Positions 31,133 to 41,488 are shown, counted from the stretch's first letter. The stretch is 58,663 nt of DNA from Candidatus Sulfopaludibacter sp. SbA3 (GCA_945861625.1 CAMAVI010000014.1:1-58663), one strand, 5' to 3'. Notes: a model not told the origin generated them from the letters alone. Numbers and translations: made by a program.

Positions 31133-33028
31133 ATGCGCTCCACTTGGATGATCAGTCTGGCCGGATTTGCCTTCGCGGGCGCGCTTCTCGTTTTGCCGGG
31201 TGGTGCGCAGCAGAAAGGCGCCGCCCAGCAGCCCGCGAGAGCACCCAGCGGGGACTGGCCATTGTATCGCCACGATACGGCAGGCACGGGGTATTCGCCG
31301 CTTGCGCAAATTACGCCGCAAAATGCAGCGCGTCTCACGCAGGCGTGGAGTTATCGCCTGCAGGACGACGCGCCGCCGCCGGCCGCGGCCAAAAAGGGCA
31401 AGGGCGCCGCTGCTGCCGATTCGCAAGCCACGCCCATCGTAGTGAATGGCGTCATGTACCTCACCGGGATCGGCCGCGTGATCGCATTGGAGCCCGAGAC
31501 CGGCAAAGAGCTGTGGAGTTATCCCGTGAACGGTGTTTCGCGCCGCGGCGTCGCCTATGTGCCGGGCATGGGGAGCAATCCACCCCGGCTGATCTTCACT
31601 GCTGGAAAGCGCTTGATCGCGCTCAACGCCACTACGGGCAAACTCGATCCCGGCTTCGGCAGAGAAGGCGAAGTCGACATGGTGATTCCCTACAACTCGG
31701 TTCCGCTGGTCTACAGGAACGTTGTTGTCGTCGGCGCGAATACGCCGCCGGGGCCGCTTGGCGCGCCCGGCAATGCCCGTGCTTACAATGCCGGCACCGG
31801 GACAAAGCTATGGGAGTTTGCGTCCGTGGCACAGCCCGGCGAACCCGGCCACGACACCTGGCAGGGTGACAGTTGGAAAGACCGCTCGGGTGCCAACGCA
31901 TGGCCATTTTACTTTACGGTCGATGAGCGGCGCGGGTTAGTCTACCTGCCTCTGGCTTCGCCGCTGACGGCGTTCTGGGGAGGTGACCGCAAGGGCGCGA
32001 ACCTATACGGAAATTCCGTGGTGGCCGTGGATATTCTTACCGGCAAATACAAGTGGCACTTTCAGACGATCCATCATGACTTATGGGATCACGATCCACC
32101 CGCGCCTCCTGTGCTGTTCGACATTACTCGCGGCGGACGGACGATCCCGGCGCTGGCGATCAGCACGAAGTCCGGCTACGTGTACATATTGAATCGCGAG
32201 ACCGGCGCGCCGGTGTATGGCGTCGAAGAGCGGCCCGTCGCGAAAAGCGGCGTGCCTGGTGAAGAGGCATATCCCACGCAGCCTTTTCCGGTGAAGCCGC
32301 CGCCGGTTGCGCGCGACAGCTACACGCCGGAGGATCTGGTCACGGCCGCTGACACTTCGCCCGAGCACGCGCAGGCGTGCCGGGACCTCATCGCGAAAAA
32401 CGGTGGTGTGACAAATGCCGGTCCGTTCACGCCGTGGCTATTCCGGCCCGAAGGCGCACCCGTGAAGAGCACGCTGTCATTCCCAGGCGGCTTGGGCGGC
32501 TCCAACTGGGGCGGCATCGCCTTTGACCCGGCGACGAAATATGCCTTCGTGGCGTCGCAGGACGAGGGCGCGCTGGGCTGGATCGAGAAAACCGCCGAGG
32601 GCGGCTTCGACCGCGCCACGCTGGAGGGCACCGGCGCCGGACGCGGGCCTTTTTCGGTGCGAATGGGCGGCGCGCCGTGGCCCTGCCACAAGCCGCCGTG
32701 GGGCAGGCTGACCGCCATCAATACCGCGACGGGGGACTTCGCCTGGCAGATCCCGCTCGGCGTTACCGATGGGCTTCCAGATGGCAAGCAGAATACAGGG
32801 CGTCCTTCTCGCGCGGGCGCGATCGTCACCGGTGGCGGTGTCCTCTTTATCGGCTCCACGGACGACAACCGCTTCCGCGCCATTGAGGCGAAGACCGGCA
32901 AGCAGCTATGGGTGACCAAGTTCGATCAGCGCGCCAATGCCTCACCCATGACTTATCAAGGAAAAAACGGAAAACAGTACGTGGCGATTGTGGCATCCGG
33001 TACCCTCGCGGTATTCTCGCTGCCGTAG
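31133..33028 (+). CDS. PQQ-dependent dehydrogenase (quinoprotein, glucose-dehydrogenase-like), periplasmic
   Basis: 631 residues from the ATG at 31133, giving a signal peptide (MRSTWMISLAGFAFAGALLV..AQQ). The beta-propeller blades are marked by GDWPLYRHDTAGTGYSPLAQ, VYILNRETGAPVYGVEERPV and IEAKTGKQLWVTKF. The PQQ/Ca-site loop WHFQTIHHDLWDHDPPAPPV is typical of soluble glucose-type quinoproteins. No fused haem domain is seen, so electrons must go to a separate carrier. Oxidises a sugar or alcohol in the periplasm. The gene at 33048 follows after 19 nt and is presumably co-transcribed. The in-frame region upstream of 31133 is rejected because the signal peptide begins there. Confidence 0.93.
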   Translation: MRSTWMISLAGFAFAGALLVLPGGAQQKGAAQQPARAPSGDWPLYRHDTAGTGYSPLAQITPQNAARLTQAWSYRLQDDAPPPAAAKKGKGAAAADSQATPIVVNGVMYLTGIGRVIALEPETGKELWSYPVNGVSRRGVAYVPGMGSNPPRLIFTAGKRLIALNATTGKLDPGFGREGEVDMVIPYNSVPLVYRNVVVVGANTPPGPLGAPGNARAYNAGTGTKLWEFASVAQPGEPGHDTWQGDSWKDRSGANAWPFYFTVDERRGLVYLPLASPLTAFWGGDRKGANLYGNSVVAVDILTGKYKWHFQTIHHDLWDHDPPAPPVLFDITRGGRTIPALAISTKSGYVYILNRETGAPVYGVEERPVAKSGVPGEEAYPTQPFPVKPPPVARDSYTPEDLVTAADTSPEHAQACRDLIAKNGGVTNAGPFTPWLFRPEGAPVKSTLSFPGGLGGSNWGGIAFDPATKYAFVASQDEGALGWIEKTAEGGFDRATLEGTGAGRGPFSVRMGGAPWPCHKPPWGRLTAINTATGDFAWQIPLGVTDGLPDGKQNTGRPSRAGAIVTGGGVLFIGSTDDNRFRAIEAKTGKQLWVTKFDQRANASPMTYQGKNGKQYVAIVASGTLAVFSLP

Positions 33029-33047
33029 GCAGGAAGGAGAGATTGGA

Positions 33048-34031
33048 ATGAAGCTTCGAGTTCTGGTTTCAGCTTATATTCTTGTGAGCGGTCTGGCATG
33101 GGCGCAGACGAAACCCGCCGCGAAATGGACGCCTTCGCGCACTCCCGACGGCCAGCCGGATCTGCAGGGGATGTGGACCTCGGCGACGCTGACTCCCCTG
33201 GAGCGTCCGCCGGATCTCGCCGGCAAGGCGGTGCTTACGCAAGCGGAAGCAGATGCCTACGAGCAGAAAATGCGGCGCGAACTCAATCGCGATATTCCGG
33301 GTTCGCCCGCCAGTGCCGGCGTCGGCTCTTACAACGAAGTCTGGTTCGACCGTGGGACCAAAGTTGCGGGAGGACGCAGGACATCACTGATCGTGGATCC
33401 TCCCGATGGAAGAGTTCCACCGCTGACGCCGGAAGCCCAGAAGCGCATGGATGCCGCGCGCGAATACTTCAAAATTCATCCGGCCGATGGCCCGGAAGAT
33501 AGGCCGCTGCCGGAGCGTTGCCTGGTCTGGCCCACCGCCGGCCCGCCGATGCTGCCGGGTCCGTACAACAACAACTACCAAATCTTTCAGACGAAGGACT
33601 ACGTAACCATCCTGGTCGAAATGATTCACGATGTACGGATCATCCCCCTGGATGGGAGGCCGCATCTGCCCTCGAATATCCGCCAATGGCTGGGTGACGC
33701 GAGGGGCCATTGGGAAGGCAACACGCTGGTTGTCGAAACCACCAACTTTACCAACAAGACCAGCGACATCAGCCGGGGGCTTCAGCGCCCGACTTTTCGC
33801 GGCACGGACGAGAATCTCCGTCTGACGGAGCGTTTCACGCGCGCGGACGCGCATACGCTTCTCTACGAATTCACCGTGAACGATCCCACGGCATTCACGA
33901 AGCCGTGGACCGCGCAGATCCCCATGTCGAAGTTTGCCGGACCGCTGTATGAATACGCCTGCCATGAAGGCAATTACGCGATGAGCGGAATTCTGAATGG
34001 TGCGCGGGCGGAAGAGAAAAAGGCGAAGTAA
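33048..34031 (+). CDS. Secreted protein of unknown function
   Basis: 327 residues from the ATG at 33048, with AGGAAGGAGAG just upstream. Signal peptide MKLRVLVSAYILVSGLAWAQ. The mature part begins WTPSRTPDGQPDLQGMWTSA and has conserved-looking segments PGPYNNNYQIFQTKDYVTIL, RIIPLDGRPHLPSNIRQWLG and TERFTRADAHTLLYEFTVND. These are characteristic of a beta-rich secreted family common in acidobacteria, often near PQQ or other exported oxidoreductases, but with no assigned activity. It sits directly behind the PQQ dehydrogenase and converges on the DUF1552 gene. Confidence 0.85.
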   Translation: MKLRVLVSAYILVSGLAWAQTKPAAKWTPSRTPDGQPDLQGMWTSATLTPLERPPDLAGKAVLTQAEADAYEQKMRRELNRDIPGSPASAGVGSYNEVWFDRGTKVAGGRRTSLIVDPPDGRVPPLTPEAQKRMDAAREYFKIHPADGPEDRPLPERCLVWPTAGPPMLPGPYNNNYQIFQTKDYVTILVEMIHDVRIIPLDGRPHLPSNIRQWLGDARGHWEGNTLVVETTNFTNKTSDISRGLQRPTFRGTDENLRLTERFTRADAHTLLYEFTVNDPTAFTKPWTAQIPMSKFAGPLYEYACHEGNYAMSGILNGARAEEKKAK

Positions 34032-34038
34032 GGATCCT

Positions 34039-35385
34039 CTACAGATCCGTCAGGTGTTCCACCTTGCCCGTGCTGTCGCCAAGTTTTTCCGCCGGCACGC
34101 CCATCTTGTCGAGCAGCGTGAGCCATAGGTTGGTTTGCGGCGTTTCAATACCCGGGTACACGACGTGGCGGCCGGGCTTGATGCTGCCGTCGCCACGGCC
34201 CACCAGCACGCACGGGACATTGTAGTGAAGGTGCGCATTCGGGTCGCTCATGCTGCTGCCGTACACTAGCATGGAGTGATCCAGTACCGTACCGTCGCCT
34301 TCCTTCATCGACTTCAGCTTCTTCACGAGCGAGGCAAACTGCGCCGCGTGATGGCACTGGATCTTGGTGGCCTTCTCGATCAGCTCAGTGCGGCCGCGAT
34401 GATGTGTGAGCGGGTGATGCGCGTCGGCGAAACCGAGCTCGGGGTAAGATCGTGTGCTGGCTTCCTTGGCGTAGACCAATGTCGCGACGCGCGTCAGATC
34501 GGCCTGTAGCGCGATCGCCAGCATGTCGTTATTCAGCGCGGCGTGCTCCACGAAGTCGTTGGGTACGCCGAGCGGCTTGTCCATGGCGGGCGTCAGAGCC
34601 TGATCTTCTTTTTCGGAACGCGTGATCCTCTTCTCGATATCGCGCAGCGAGGTTAGATACTCGTCCAGCTTCTGGCGGTCGCCCGCGCCCAGCCGCGCCG
34701 TCAGGCGCTCGGTGTCGGCCGAAATGAAATCCAGCATGCTCTTGCGATTGTTGCTCAGCCGCTCGCGCACTTTCGGATCAGGGTCCGTGGTGAAGCTCCC
34801 GTACAGCCGCTCGAACACCGCGCGAGGATTGGTTTCCGGAGGCACCGGCGTAGTCGCGTCGCGGAACGACATATTATTCATGTATGCGCAGCTCAAACCG
34901 CCATCGCAAGCGCCCACCGACCGCGTCGCTTCGCAACCAAGCTCGAGCGAAGGCAAACGGGTTTGCGAACCAATCGCCTGCGCGGCGACTTGATCGGCTG
35001 AGATACCCAAGGAAATCGCCGCGATATCGCTGGCCTTCTTCGGCGCGATTCCGGTCAGATAGGTGGCGCTGGCTCGCGCGTGATCGCCCCCGGAGCCCTC
35101 GCCGTTGCGATGGTGGAGTCCGGTCAGAATCAGTACATCCTCACGGAACGGTTCCAGAGGCTTAAGAATGCGCGTGAATTCGAAATCCCTGCCCACGCCC
35201 TTCGGCGTCCAGTCACGCATCATCATGCCGTTGGGTGCGTAGCCGAAGACCAGCCGAACAGGGGTTTTCTTCTGGACCGGAGCCGCGAACGCGGGTACCA
35301 TCGCGTCCAGCCAAGGCAGGGCCACCGCCGCGCCCAGCCCGCGTAGAAATGTACGCCGAGGAAGATGCTTACCGGTGACGATCAT
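34039..35385 (-). CDS. DUF1552 protein, Tat-exported
   Basis: 448 residues. A twin-arginine signal opens the protein (PRRTFLRGLGAAVALPWLDA), followed by LVFGYAPNGMMMRDWTP, LTGLHHRNGEGSGGDHARAS, HPLTHHRG and a C-terminal LVYGSSMSDPNAHLHYNVPC. The family resembles DUF1501/sulfatase-fold proteins with metal-binding His/Asp residues, but no activity is established. It overlaps the upstream DUF1592 gene by 4 nt, the standard pairing of these two families in planctomycetes and acidobacteria, so both products probably work together outside the cytoplasm. Confidence 0.92.
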   Translation of the reverse strand: MIVTGKHLPRRTFLRGLGAAVALPWLDAMVPAFAAPVQKKTPVRLVFGYAPNGMMMRDWTPKGVGRDFEFTRILKPLEPFREDVLILTGLHHRNGEGSGGDHARASATYLTGIAPKKASDIAAISLGISADQVAAQAIGSQTRLPSLELGCEATRSVGACDGGLSCAYMNNMSFRDATTPVPPETNPRAVFERLYGSFTTDPDPKVRERLSNNRKSMLDFISADTERLTARLGAGDRQKLDEYLTSLRDIEKRITRSEKEDQALTPAMDKPLGVPNDFVEHAALNNDMLAIALQADLTRVATLVYAKEASTRSYPELGFADAHHPLTHHRGRTELIEKATKIQCHHAAQFASLVKKLKSMKEGDGTVLDHSMLVYGSSMSDPNAHLHYNVPCVLVGRGDGSIKPGRHVVYPGIETPQTNLWLTLLDKMGVPAEKLGDSTGKVEHLTDL

Positions 35386-37994
35386 TTTGCGGGTGCTCCA
35401 TTACTTCCGGCAGCGTTGGTTGCCAATGTAGTGTTTCCGGCGGCGCTATTCAGGAAAAGCGGGCTGTTGACGACGCCGTCCACCAGACTCGAAAAGCGGT
35501 ATTCGTTGGAGCTCATGCGGGAAATGATCTGCCGCACGGCGGGCTGATCCTCCCGGCTCACGCCGCGTCCCAACGCATAGATCAGCATCTTCTCGGCCAG
35601 GCATTCGGCAAACGCATCGCGATCTTGAGCCAGGATGGATTTCAATCCATCCGCTCCCTGGAACGTGCGCCCGCCGGGCAGCACGCCGGACGAATCGATG
35701 GGGAACTTGCCGTCCATTCTTCTCCAGGCACCCACGGCATCGTAGTTTTCCAACCCGAAGCCCAGCGGGTCCATTCTGGTATGGCACGTGGCGCACGCCG
35801 GATTCTTGCGATGCTGTTCCATCTGCTGGCGGAGCGAAGCCGACGCACCCACCGCGTCCTCGTCCAGGCTGGGCACGTTGGCGGGGGGCGGGGGCGGCGG
35901 AGCGTTCAAAATATTCTCCAGAATCCATTTCCCGCGCAATACAACCGACGTCCGGTTGCCATAGGAGGAAACCGCCAGCACGCTCGCGTGTGTGATGATG
36001 CCGCCGCGTCCGGTGCCGATGAGGTCCACTTTGCGGAATTCGGTTCCGGTCACGCCGGCGATTCCGTAATGCCGGGCCAAGCGCTCGTTCAAGAAGCTAT
36101 ACGGCCCGTCGATGAAATCCAGCACGCTGCGATCCTGCCGCATCACGTACCGGAAGAACATCTCGGTTTCCTTGACCATCGAGGCGCGCAGGTATTCATC
36201 GAAATCGGGGAAACGTTCGCGGTCCGGCTGCGCCGATTCCAGGCGGCGGATTTCCAGCCATTGGCCGGCGAAATTCTCGGCAAGCGCTTGCGCCTTAGAA
36301 TCCGTCAGCATGCGCCGGACCTGCGCGCGAAGCACATCCGGCTGCTTCAAATTTCCCCGCTCGGCGGAGCGCAGAAGCTCGTCATCGGGCATGCTGCTCC
36401 ACAGGAAATAGGAAAGCCGCGAAGCCAAGGCGAACTGGTTGCCGGGCTCGGTCTCCACCCGGAACAAGAAGCTCGGCGAAGCCAGAATCGTGGCCAAGGC
36501 CAGCGATATTCCTTCCGCGTAGGAGCCGCCGCGTTTGCGGGCTCCTTGGGAAATAGCCACCAACTGATCGACCCGCTGCGGCGCCACGGGGCCCCGGAAG
36601 GCCCGGTAGGACAGATTCGAAATGACTCTGCGTTCGCAAGTTGGGTCGCCCGGATCCTTAGAGTTACCGCAGATGAAAATCTTGCGCACAGCTTCCGGCG
36701 CGGGCCCTTGCTTAAAGTTGTAAGGACCCGTGATATCGACCTCGTGCACGGACATGCCCTCGAACATGGGAGGAGTCGCGTCGAAATCCTTCGCGCGTTG
36801 GATTACGTCCTTGACCCGCTGAACGCGTTCGGGCGTAGTGGGATTGAAATTCTCGTTGTTCGGATTGTCCAATGCCTTCAGGACCAGTTCCAGGCAGCGC
36901 GGACTCCCGGCATTGGTGACTTTGCACTTGTCGTAAGGCGTTTTCGAAGGATCCGGTCCGCCGAAGACCGTGGGCAGGCCGTGGAACTGGTGGGGGAACG
37001 CAATCGTGAGATCGTGCGGCCCGGCGGACGCCTGCACGCGCACGTCCCAATGATCCGGTCTGCGTTCAAAGCCCGATTGTTCCGCATCCACATCCACTGG
37101 AAACGCTTGCACGAGCTTTCCGTCGAACTGGAACGCCGCCTCTCCCGGATCGGCGCCGTTGGGGCGGAAACCCGCCGCGGCGATCCGGATCAGATACTCG
37201 CCATCAGCCGGAAACCGGTAGGTCTTATGGAAGGAGCCTGGTTGCGAGAGTCCCGTTTCGTCATAATCTTTCTTCGAGTAATAAGCGGGGAAGGGAATCA
37301 GCGTGCGGTTCGTAAACTCCATGCGGCGCGGCAGCGGCGGCAGGAAAACCTCCGTGGTGGTTTTCAGATCGGGGCCGAAGACAGCCGTGCGGGCGATCCG
37401 CTCAGCCGAGGCCAGATATTTTTCCATGAGCAGGGGCGAGACGGAGAGCGCCTGCGCGATATTGTCGAATCCGTAAGCGGAATCGTCCTGCGGAAAATCA
37501 TTGGCCGGCTGGACGTCGATTCCCAGCAAATCGCGGATGGAGTTGTTGTACTCAACGCGGTTCAGCCGCCGGACCTTCACGGGTCCCGCGCCCGCCACCG
37601 TTGCGCGCGCCGCCAATCCAAAGCGGGTCTGGATCCATTTCGTCACTGTGCCTAATTCCGCTTCGTTGGGACGCGGCTGGCCCTTGGGAGGCATCTCGCC
37701 GGCTTCCAGTTTGCGCAGGACTCTTTCGAAGGTGTCGAGGTCTTGCGCCGACGGAGCGGCACTGGCAAAGGCTTCCAGATTCAGCCCGCCAACCTTCCGT
37801 TTCGCGTTGTGGCAACCGGTACAGTTCCTGGCGAAGAACGGTTGAACGGAACTGGTAAAGGCGGCGTTGCCCGCCGAGCGAGCTGCCTGCGGCTCATCCG
37901 CCAGGCATAAGACCACCGCTAGGCTCAGGACCAGCGCGCAGAGAGCCGATGCGCGGAACCGGCGGTATCCACGATTCAACGTGTCCGTGCGCAA
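35382..37994 (-). CDS. DUF1592/DUF1588/DUF1585-type secreted protein with haem-binding N-terminus
   Basis: 870 residues. The start is a TTG at 37994 with a strong ribosome site (AGGAGG, spacing 8); no ATG gives the signal peptide (RRFRASALCALVLSLAVVLC). A planctomycete-type cytochrome region holds CTGCH (C58, C61, H62) with a likely Met ligand in GEMPPKGQPRP. Then DUF1587 (VRRLNRVEYNNSIRDLLGID), a carbohydrate-binding-like middle part, DUF1595/1592 (LASRLSYFLWSSMPDDELLR), DUF1588 with a second CxxCH (CATCHTRMDPLGFGLENYDA) and DUF1585 at the end. Such proteins are thought to be extracellular redox enzymes acting on polymers; the activity is unproven. Translationally coupled to the DUF1552 gene. 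Confidence 0.92.
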   Translation of the reverse strand: MRTDTLNRGYRRFRASALCALVLSLAVVLCLADEPQAARSAGNAAFTSSVQPFFARNCTGCHNAKRKVGGLNLEAFASAAPSAQDLDTFERVLRKLEAGEMPPKGQPRPNEAELGTVTKWIQTRFGLAARATVAGAGPVKVRRLNRVEYNNSIRDLLGIDVQPANDFPQDDSAYGFDNIAQALSVSPLLMEKYLASAERIARTAVFGPDLKTTTEVFLPPLPRRMEFTNRTLIPFPAYYSKKDYDETGLSQPGSFHKTYRFPADGEYLIRIAAAGFRPNGADPGEAAFQFDGKLVQAFPVDVDAEQSGFERRPDHWDVRVQASAGPHDLTIAFPHQFHGLPTVFGGPDPSKTPYDKCKVTNAGSPRCLELVLKALDNPNNENFNPTTPERVQRVKDVIQRAKDFDATPPMFEGMSVHEVDITGPYNFKQGPAPEAVRKIFICGNSKDPGDPTCERRVISNLSYRAFRGPVAPQRVDQLVAISQGARKRGGSYAEGISLALATILASPSFLFRVETEPGNQFALASRLSYFLWSSMPDDELLRSAERGNLKQPDVLRAQVRRMLTDSKAQALAENFAGQWLEIRRLESAQPDRERFPDFDEYLRASMVKETEMFFRYVMRQDRSVLDFIDGPYSFLNERLARHYGIAGVTGTEFRKVDLIGTGRGGIITHASVLAVSSYGNRTSVVLRGKWILENILNAPPPPPPANVPSLDEDAVGASASLRQQMEQHRKNPACATCHTRMDPLGFGLENYDAVGAWRRMDGKFPIDSSGVLPGGRTFQGADGLKSILAQDRDAFAECLAEKMLIYALGRGVSREDQPAVRQIISRMSSNEYRFSSLVDGVVNSPLFLNSAAGNTTLATNAAGSNGAPAK

Positions 37995-38040
37995 AGAAAC
38001 TTCCTCCTAGCCACAATACTCCCAAAATCAGGGGATTGCA

Positions 38041-38201
38041 CAATCTCCAGTGCCTGCTGGCCGACCTTGCGCTCGAGTTCGGCGATCCGTCCCTCGGTCC
38101 AGCGCTGCTCGCCGTGGCCCGGAAACACGTTGCCCGGTCCCTGCCGAATCTCACGCCGCCAGCTTGCACTCCTTGGTGGACATCCTTCTCGGCAACCCCA
38201 T
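38041..38201 (-). pseudogene. IS3-family transposase orfA relic
   Basis: On the minus strand an ATG at 38201, with AAGGAG upstream, reads MGLPRRMSTKECKLAA then stops. In a shifted frame the sequence continues NVFPGHGEQRWTEGRIAELE then RKVGQQALEI, ending at 38041. That is the familiar start and leucine-zipper region of IS3/IS911-type OrfA. There is no orfB. The fragment fills most of the 273-nt gap between the DUF1592 and clpC genes; otherwise I see nothing there. Confidence 0.7.
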
Positions 38202-38267
38202 GACTCAATTCTCCTTTGGATGGATTTTGAGTCTTAACTGGTAACCGAAAGCGTATCCTAGTCCACC

Positions 38268-40745
38268 CTACTCGAACAAGTACAACGCCGTCCCCGGAGG
38301 CGGAGCTTCGGCCACGCCGCCATCGCCCGCGCCCACCGGCTGTTCGAACAGCGGCCGCACGAAGATGCCGCCTTCGCTCAGGTAGACTTCCAGTTCCGAC
38401 GGCCGCGGCAGCGTGCCCTGTATCAGCGCTTCGCTGAGCGGGTCCTCGATGTACTTCTGCAAGGCTCGCCGTAGCGGGCGCGCGCCATAGCTGCGGTCCG
38501 TCAGCGTCTTGTCGATGATGTACTTGGCGGCATCATCGTGCAAGTGGATCTTGATCTGCTTGGAGACCAGGTTCAGGTTGATCTGATCCGTCAGCAGGTG
38601 CATGATCTTGAGCAGATCTTCGTCGTTCAGCGACGTGAACAGGATCGTCTCATCCAGGCGGTTCAGGAACTCAGGGTTGAACGCCTTCTTCACCTCGCCC
38701 ATCACCTGATCTTCCACTTTGGCCGGCACTCCCGCGCTCGGCGCCGAGAAACCCATGGGACTGCGCTTATCGAGGAAGCGCGCGCCCAGGTTCGAGGTCA
38801 TGATAATGATGGTGTTCTTGAAGTCCACCGTGTTGCCGAGCCCGTCAGTCAACTGGCCGTCTTCAAACACCTGCAACAGGATGTTGTACACATCCGGGTG
38901 CGCCTTCTCGATTTCGTCCAGCAGAATAATCGAATACGGCGCGCGCTTCACGCGCTCGGTCAACTGCCCGCCCTCTTCATATCCCACATAGCCTGGAGGC
39001 GAGCCGATCAGCTTCGAAACCGAGTGCTTTTCCATGAACTCGGACATGTCGAAACGGACCAGCGATTTCTCGCTCCCAAATAGAAATTCGGCCAGCGCCC
39101 GCGCCACTTCCGTCTTACCGACGCCCGTGGGGCCCAGGAACAGGAACGAACCCGCCGGGCGTTTGGGCGATTTCAAGCCCGCGCGCGAACGGCGGATGGC
39201 CCGCGCCAGCGCGGAAATGGCCTTCTCCTGGCTGATGATGCGCTTGTGCAACTCCTCTTCAATCCGCAGGAGCTTGGAAACTTCTTCTTCCTTGATGGCG
39301 GTCATGGGCACGCCGGTCCAGCGCGCCACCACGTCTTCGATGTCGTCTTTGGTCACGACGCCGGTCGACGTATCGTCCAGATTGTACTTCTCGCGCAGCA
39401 CACGCAGATTCTCGCGTTCCTTGCGTTCTTCGTCGGAGTAGAAGCGCGCCTTTTCAAACTCGTGATTCGCAATGGCGTTCTCCATGCGGTGCACGATGAA
39501 CTTGATGCGCTTCTGAATGTCGGCGACTTCGCCCGGCAGCGTGGTCTGGCGTAGTTTCACGCGCGCGCCGGCTTCGTCGATTAGATCGATAGCCTTGTCC
39601 GGCAGGAAACGGTCCGGAATGAAGCGCACGGAGGAATGCACGGAACTTTCGATGGCTTCATCGGTATACGCCACCGCGTGGAATTTCTCGTAGCGTTCCT
39701 TGATGCCGAATAGAATGCGCGTGGCATCCACTTCATTCGGCGGCGGCACCTTCACCGCCTGGAAGCGGCGCTCCAGCGAGCGGTCCTTTTCAATCGACTT
39801 GCGGTATTCGGCGGGCGTCGTCGCGCCAATGCATTGGATCTCGCCGCGCGATAGCGCCGGTTTCAGAATATTGGCCGCGTCCAGCGACCCCTCCGCCGAC
39901 CCCGCGCCCACCAGCGTGTGCAACTCGTCGATGAAGATGATGGCGTTTTGATTCTCCATCAGTTCCTTCATGATGGTCTTCAGGCGTTCCTCAAACTGGC
40001 CGCGGTACTTGGTGCCCGCGACGATGAGCGAAAGATCCAGAGCCAGAATGCGTTTGTCAGCCAGGAACGACGGTACATCGCCATCGGCAATCTTCTGCGC
40101 CAACCCTTCGACAATCGCCGTCTTGCCCACGCCCGGCTCGCCGATCAACACGGGGTTGTTCTTGGTGCGGCGGCACAGGATCTGAATGACGCGGTCCAGT
40201 TCGCCATCGCGGCCGATCAGCGGATCCAGCAGCCCGTCCATGGCCGCCTGCGTCAGGTCGCGGCTGAATTCGCTCAGCAGCGAACTTTCCTTGGGCCGGT
40301 TCGAAGACATCTTCTCCGAACTCGATCGCGCAATTTCCTCGCGCACCTGCGTCAGCCGCAATCCGTGCTCGTGCAGAATATCGGCGGCGAAACACTTCTC
40401 TTCGCGCAGCAGACCCAGCAGCAAATGCTCGGTGCCAATGTGCTTGTGGTTGAGCCGCTCGGCTTCTTCCGCGCCATAGGCCAGCACGCGCTTGCATTCG
40501 TGGCTCAGCGGCAGATCGACCGAAGTCGAAACCTTTTCCCGCAGCGTGGTGTGGACTTCGATCTGCTTGCGGATCGATTCCACCGACGCGCTGGAGCGCA
40601 GGAAACGGTTGGCGAGCGCCTTATCCTCGCGCAGCAGGCCCAGCAGCAGGTGCTCGGTTTCAATGCACGGACTGCCGAACTGGCTGGCTTCGTAACGGGC
40701 AAAGAAGATGACCCGCCGGGCTTTCTCGGTATAGCGTTCAAACAT
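38268..40745 (-). CDS. clpC: ATP-dependent Clp protease ATP-binding subunit ClpC
   Basis: 825 residues from the ATG at 40745 ([20 protein letters not shown], the classic ClpC start). Two Clp-N repeats bind substrates or adaptors; AAA-1 has Walker A GEPGVGKT and Walker B IIFIDE; a UVR-like middle segment lies near residues 405-445 ([20 protein letters not shown]); AAA-2 has GPTGVGKTE and [15 protein letters not shown]. The C-terminal lid and Gly/Pro tail follow. It unfolds proteins for ClpP; clpP is not in this window. The first 8 nt overlap the end of the lolD-like gene. No mcsAB or ctsR neighbours, unlike Firmicutes. Confidence 0.96.
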   Translation of the reverse strand: MFERYTEKARRVIFFARYEASQFGSPCIETEHLLLGLLREDKALANRFLRSSASVESIRKQIEVHTTLREKVSTSVDLPLSHECKRVLAYGAEEAERLNHKHIGTEHLLLGLLREEKCFAADILHEHGLRLTQVREEIARSSSEKMSSNRPKESSLLSEFSRDLTQAAMDGLLDPLIGRDGELDRVIQILCRRTKNNPVLIGEPGVGKTAIVEGLAQKIADGDVPSFLADKRILALDLSLIVAGTKYRGQFEERLKTIMKELMENQNAIIFIDELHTLVGAGSAEGSLDAANILKPALSRGEIQCIGATTPAEYRKSIEKDRSLERRFQAVKVPPPNEVDATRILFGIKERYEKFHAVAYTDEAIESSVHSSVRFIPDRFLPDKAIDLIDEAGARVKLRQTTLPGEVADIQKRIKFIVHRMENAIANHEFEKARFYSDEERKERENLRVLREKYNLDDTSTGVVTKDDIEDVVARWTGVPMTAIKEEEVSKLLRIEEELHKRIISQEKAISALARAIRRSRAGLKSPKRPAGSFLFLGPTGVGKTEVARALAEFLFGSEKSLVRFDMSEFMEKHSVSKLIGSPPGYVGYEEGGQLTERVKRAPYSIILLDEIEKAHPDVYNILLQVFEDGQLTDGLGNTVDFKNTIIIMTSNLGARFLDKRSPMGFSAPSAGVPAKVEDQVMGEVKKAFNPEFLNRLDETILFTSLNDEDLLKIMHLLTDQINLNLVSKQIKIHLHDDAAKYIIDKTLTDRSYGARPLRRALQKYIEDPLSEALIQGTLPRPSELEVYLSEGGIFVRPLFEQPVGAGDGGVAEAPPPGTALYLFE

Positions 40746-41442
40746 AGTGCGTACCCTCGCTAGCTGGAACCAGTTGACCCTGCGCGAGCGCGACGACACG
40801 GTCGGCTCTGCGGGCGAAATTCATATTATGAGTGACGTGAATGGAAGTAAGACGGCGCGAACGGTGCAGATCGTCGAGCAGATCCATGATCATCCCGCCC
40901 GTATGGAAATCGAGGTTGCCCGTGGGTTCGTCGGCCAACAAAACTTTTGGATTGCCCACCAACGCGCGGGCCAGGACCACCCTCTGCTGTTCGCCCCCGG
41001 AAAGTTCGCCCGCGCGATGCGATGCCCGGGCTTTCAAGCCCACTTCCTCAAGCCTAGCCATGGATTCCGGCTGCGCGTCCTCCCGGCTCTGGCCACGGAT
41101 CAGAAGGGGCATCATTACGTTCTCAAGCGCTGTAAACTCAGCGAGAAGGGAGTAAATCTGCCACACGAAACCCAGTTCCCGGTTGCGGAACTCGGCCAAG
41201 TCATTCGCCGGTAGCTGGCAAATGTCATTCTGCCCAAAGTATATCGCACCTTCCGTGGGCCTGTCCAGACCGCCAAGTAGATGCAATAGCGTGCTTTTCC
41301 CCGATCCGGACTCCCCCACCAGGGCCAGCTTTTCCCCCTCGGCTACCGCTAGGTCGAGGCCCGAAAACACCACCAGCTCGCTCGCACCGGAGCGATAGAT
41401 TTTGGTCAGGCCAGCGGCGCGGATGGCGGCAATTTCTAACAT
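40738..41442 (-). CDS. LolD-like ABC transporter ATP-binding protein
   Basis: 234 residues. Walker A GESGSGKST, a Q-loop in FVWQIYSLLAEFTALENVMM (LolD/MacB type, though with WQIYS where FQxH is usual), signature LSGGEQQRVVLARAL, Walker B VLLADEPTG and the H-loop His in HVTHNM. LolD powers release of lipoproteins from the inner membrane; related proteins (FtsE, MacB) share the fold. The permease LolC/E is not adjacent. The gene lies upstream of clpC, overlapping by 8 nt, so both are on one transcript. Confidence 0.9.
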   Translation of the reverse strand: MLEIAAIRAAGLTKIYRSGASELVVFSGLDLAVAEGEKLALVGESGSGKSTLLHLLGGLDRPTEGAIYFGQNDICQLPANDLAEFRNRELGFVWQIYSLLAEFTALENVMMPLLIRGQSREDAQPESMARLEEVGLKARASHRAGELSGGEQQRVVLARALVGNPKVLLADEPTGNLDFHTGGMIMDLLDDLHRSRRLTSIHVTHNMNFARRADRVVALAQGQLVPASEGTHYV

Positions 41443-41488
41443 ACCCCTACCACCATCTTATCGGTACAGAGGGCAACCGGAGATAGGA

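Noticed and set aside
35625-37655. 676-codon open frame on the plus strand
   Set aside because: It is fully antisense to the DUF1592 gene, which has clear domains. Arg/His/Gln-rich composition and no homology-like motifs mark it as a GC-driven shadow.
37894-38208. 104-codon minus-strand frame across the DUF1592 start
   Set aside because: Different frame from both the DUF1592 gene and the IS3 relic; composition not protein-like.
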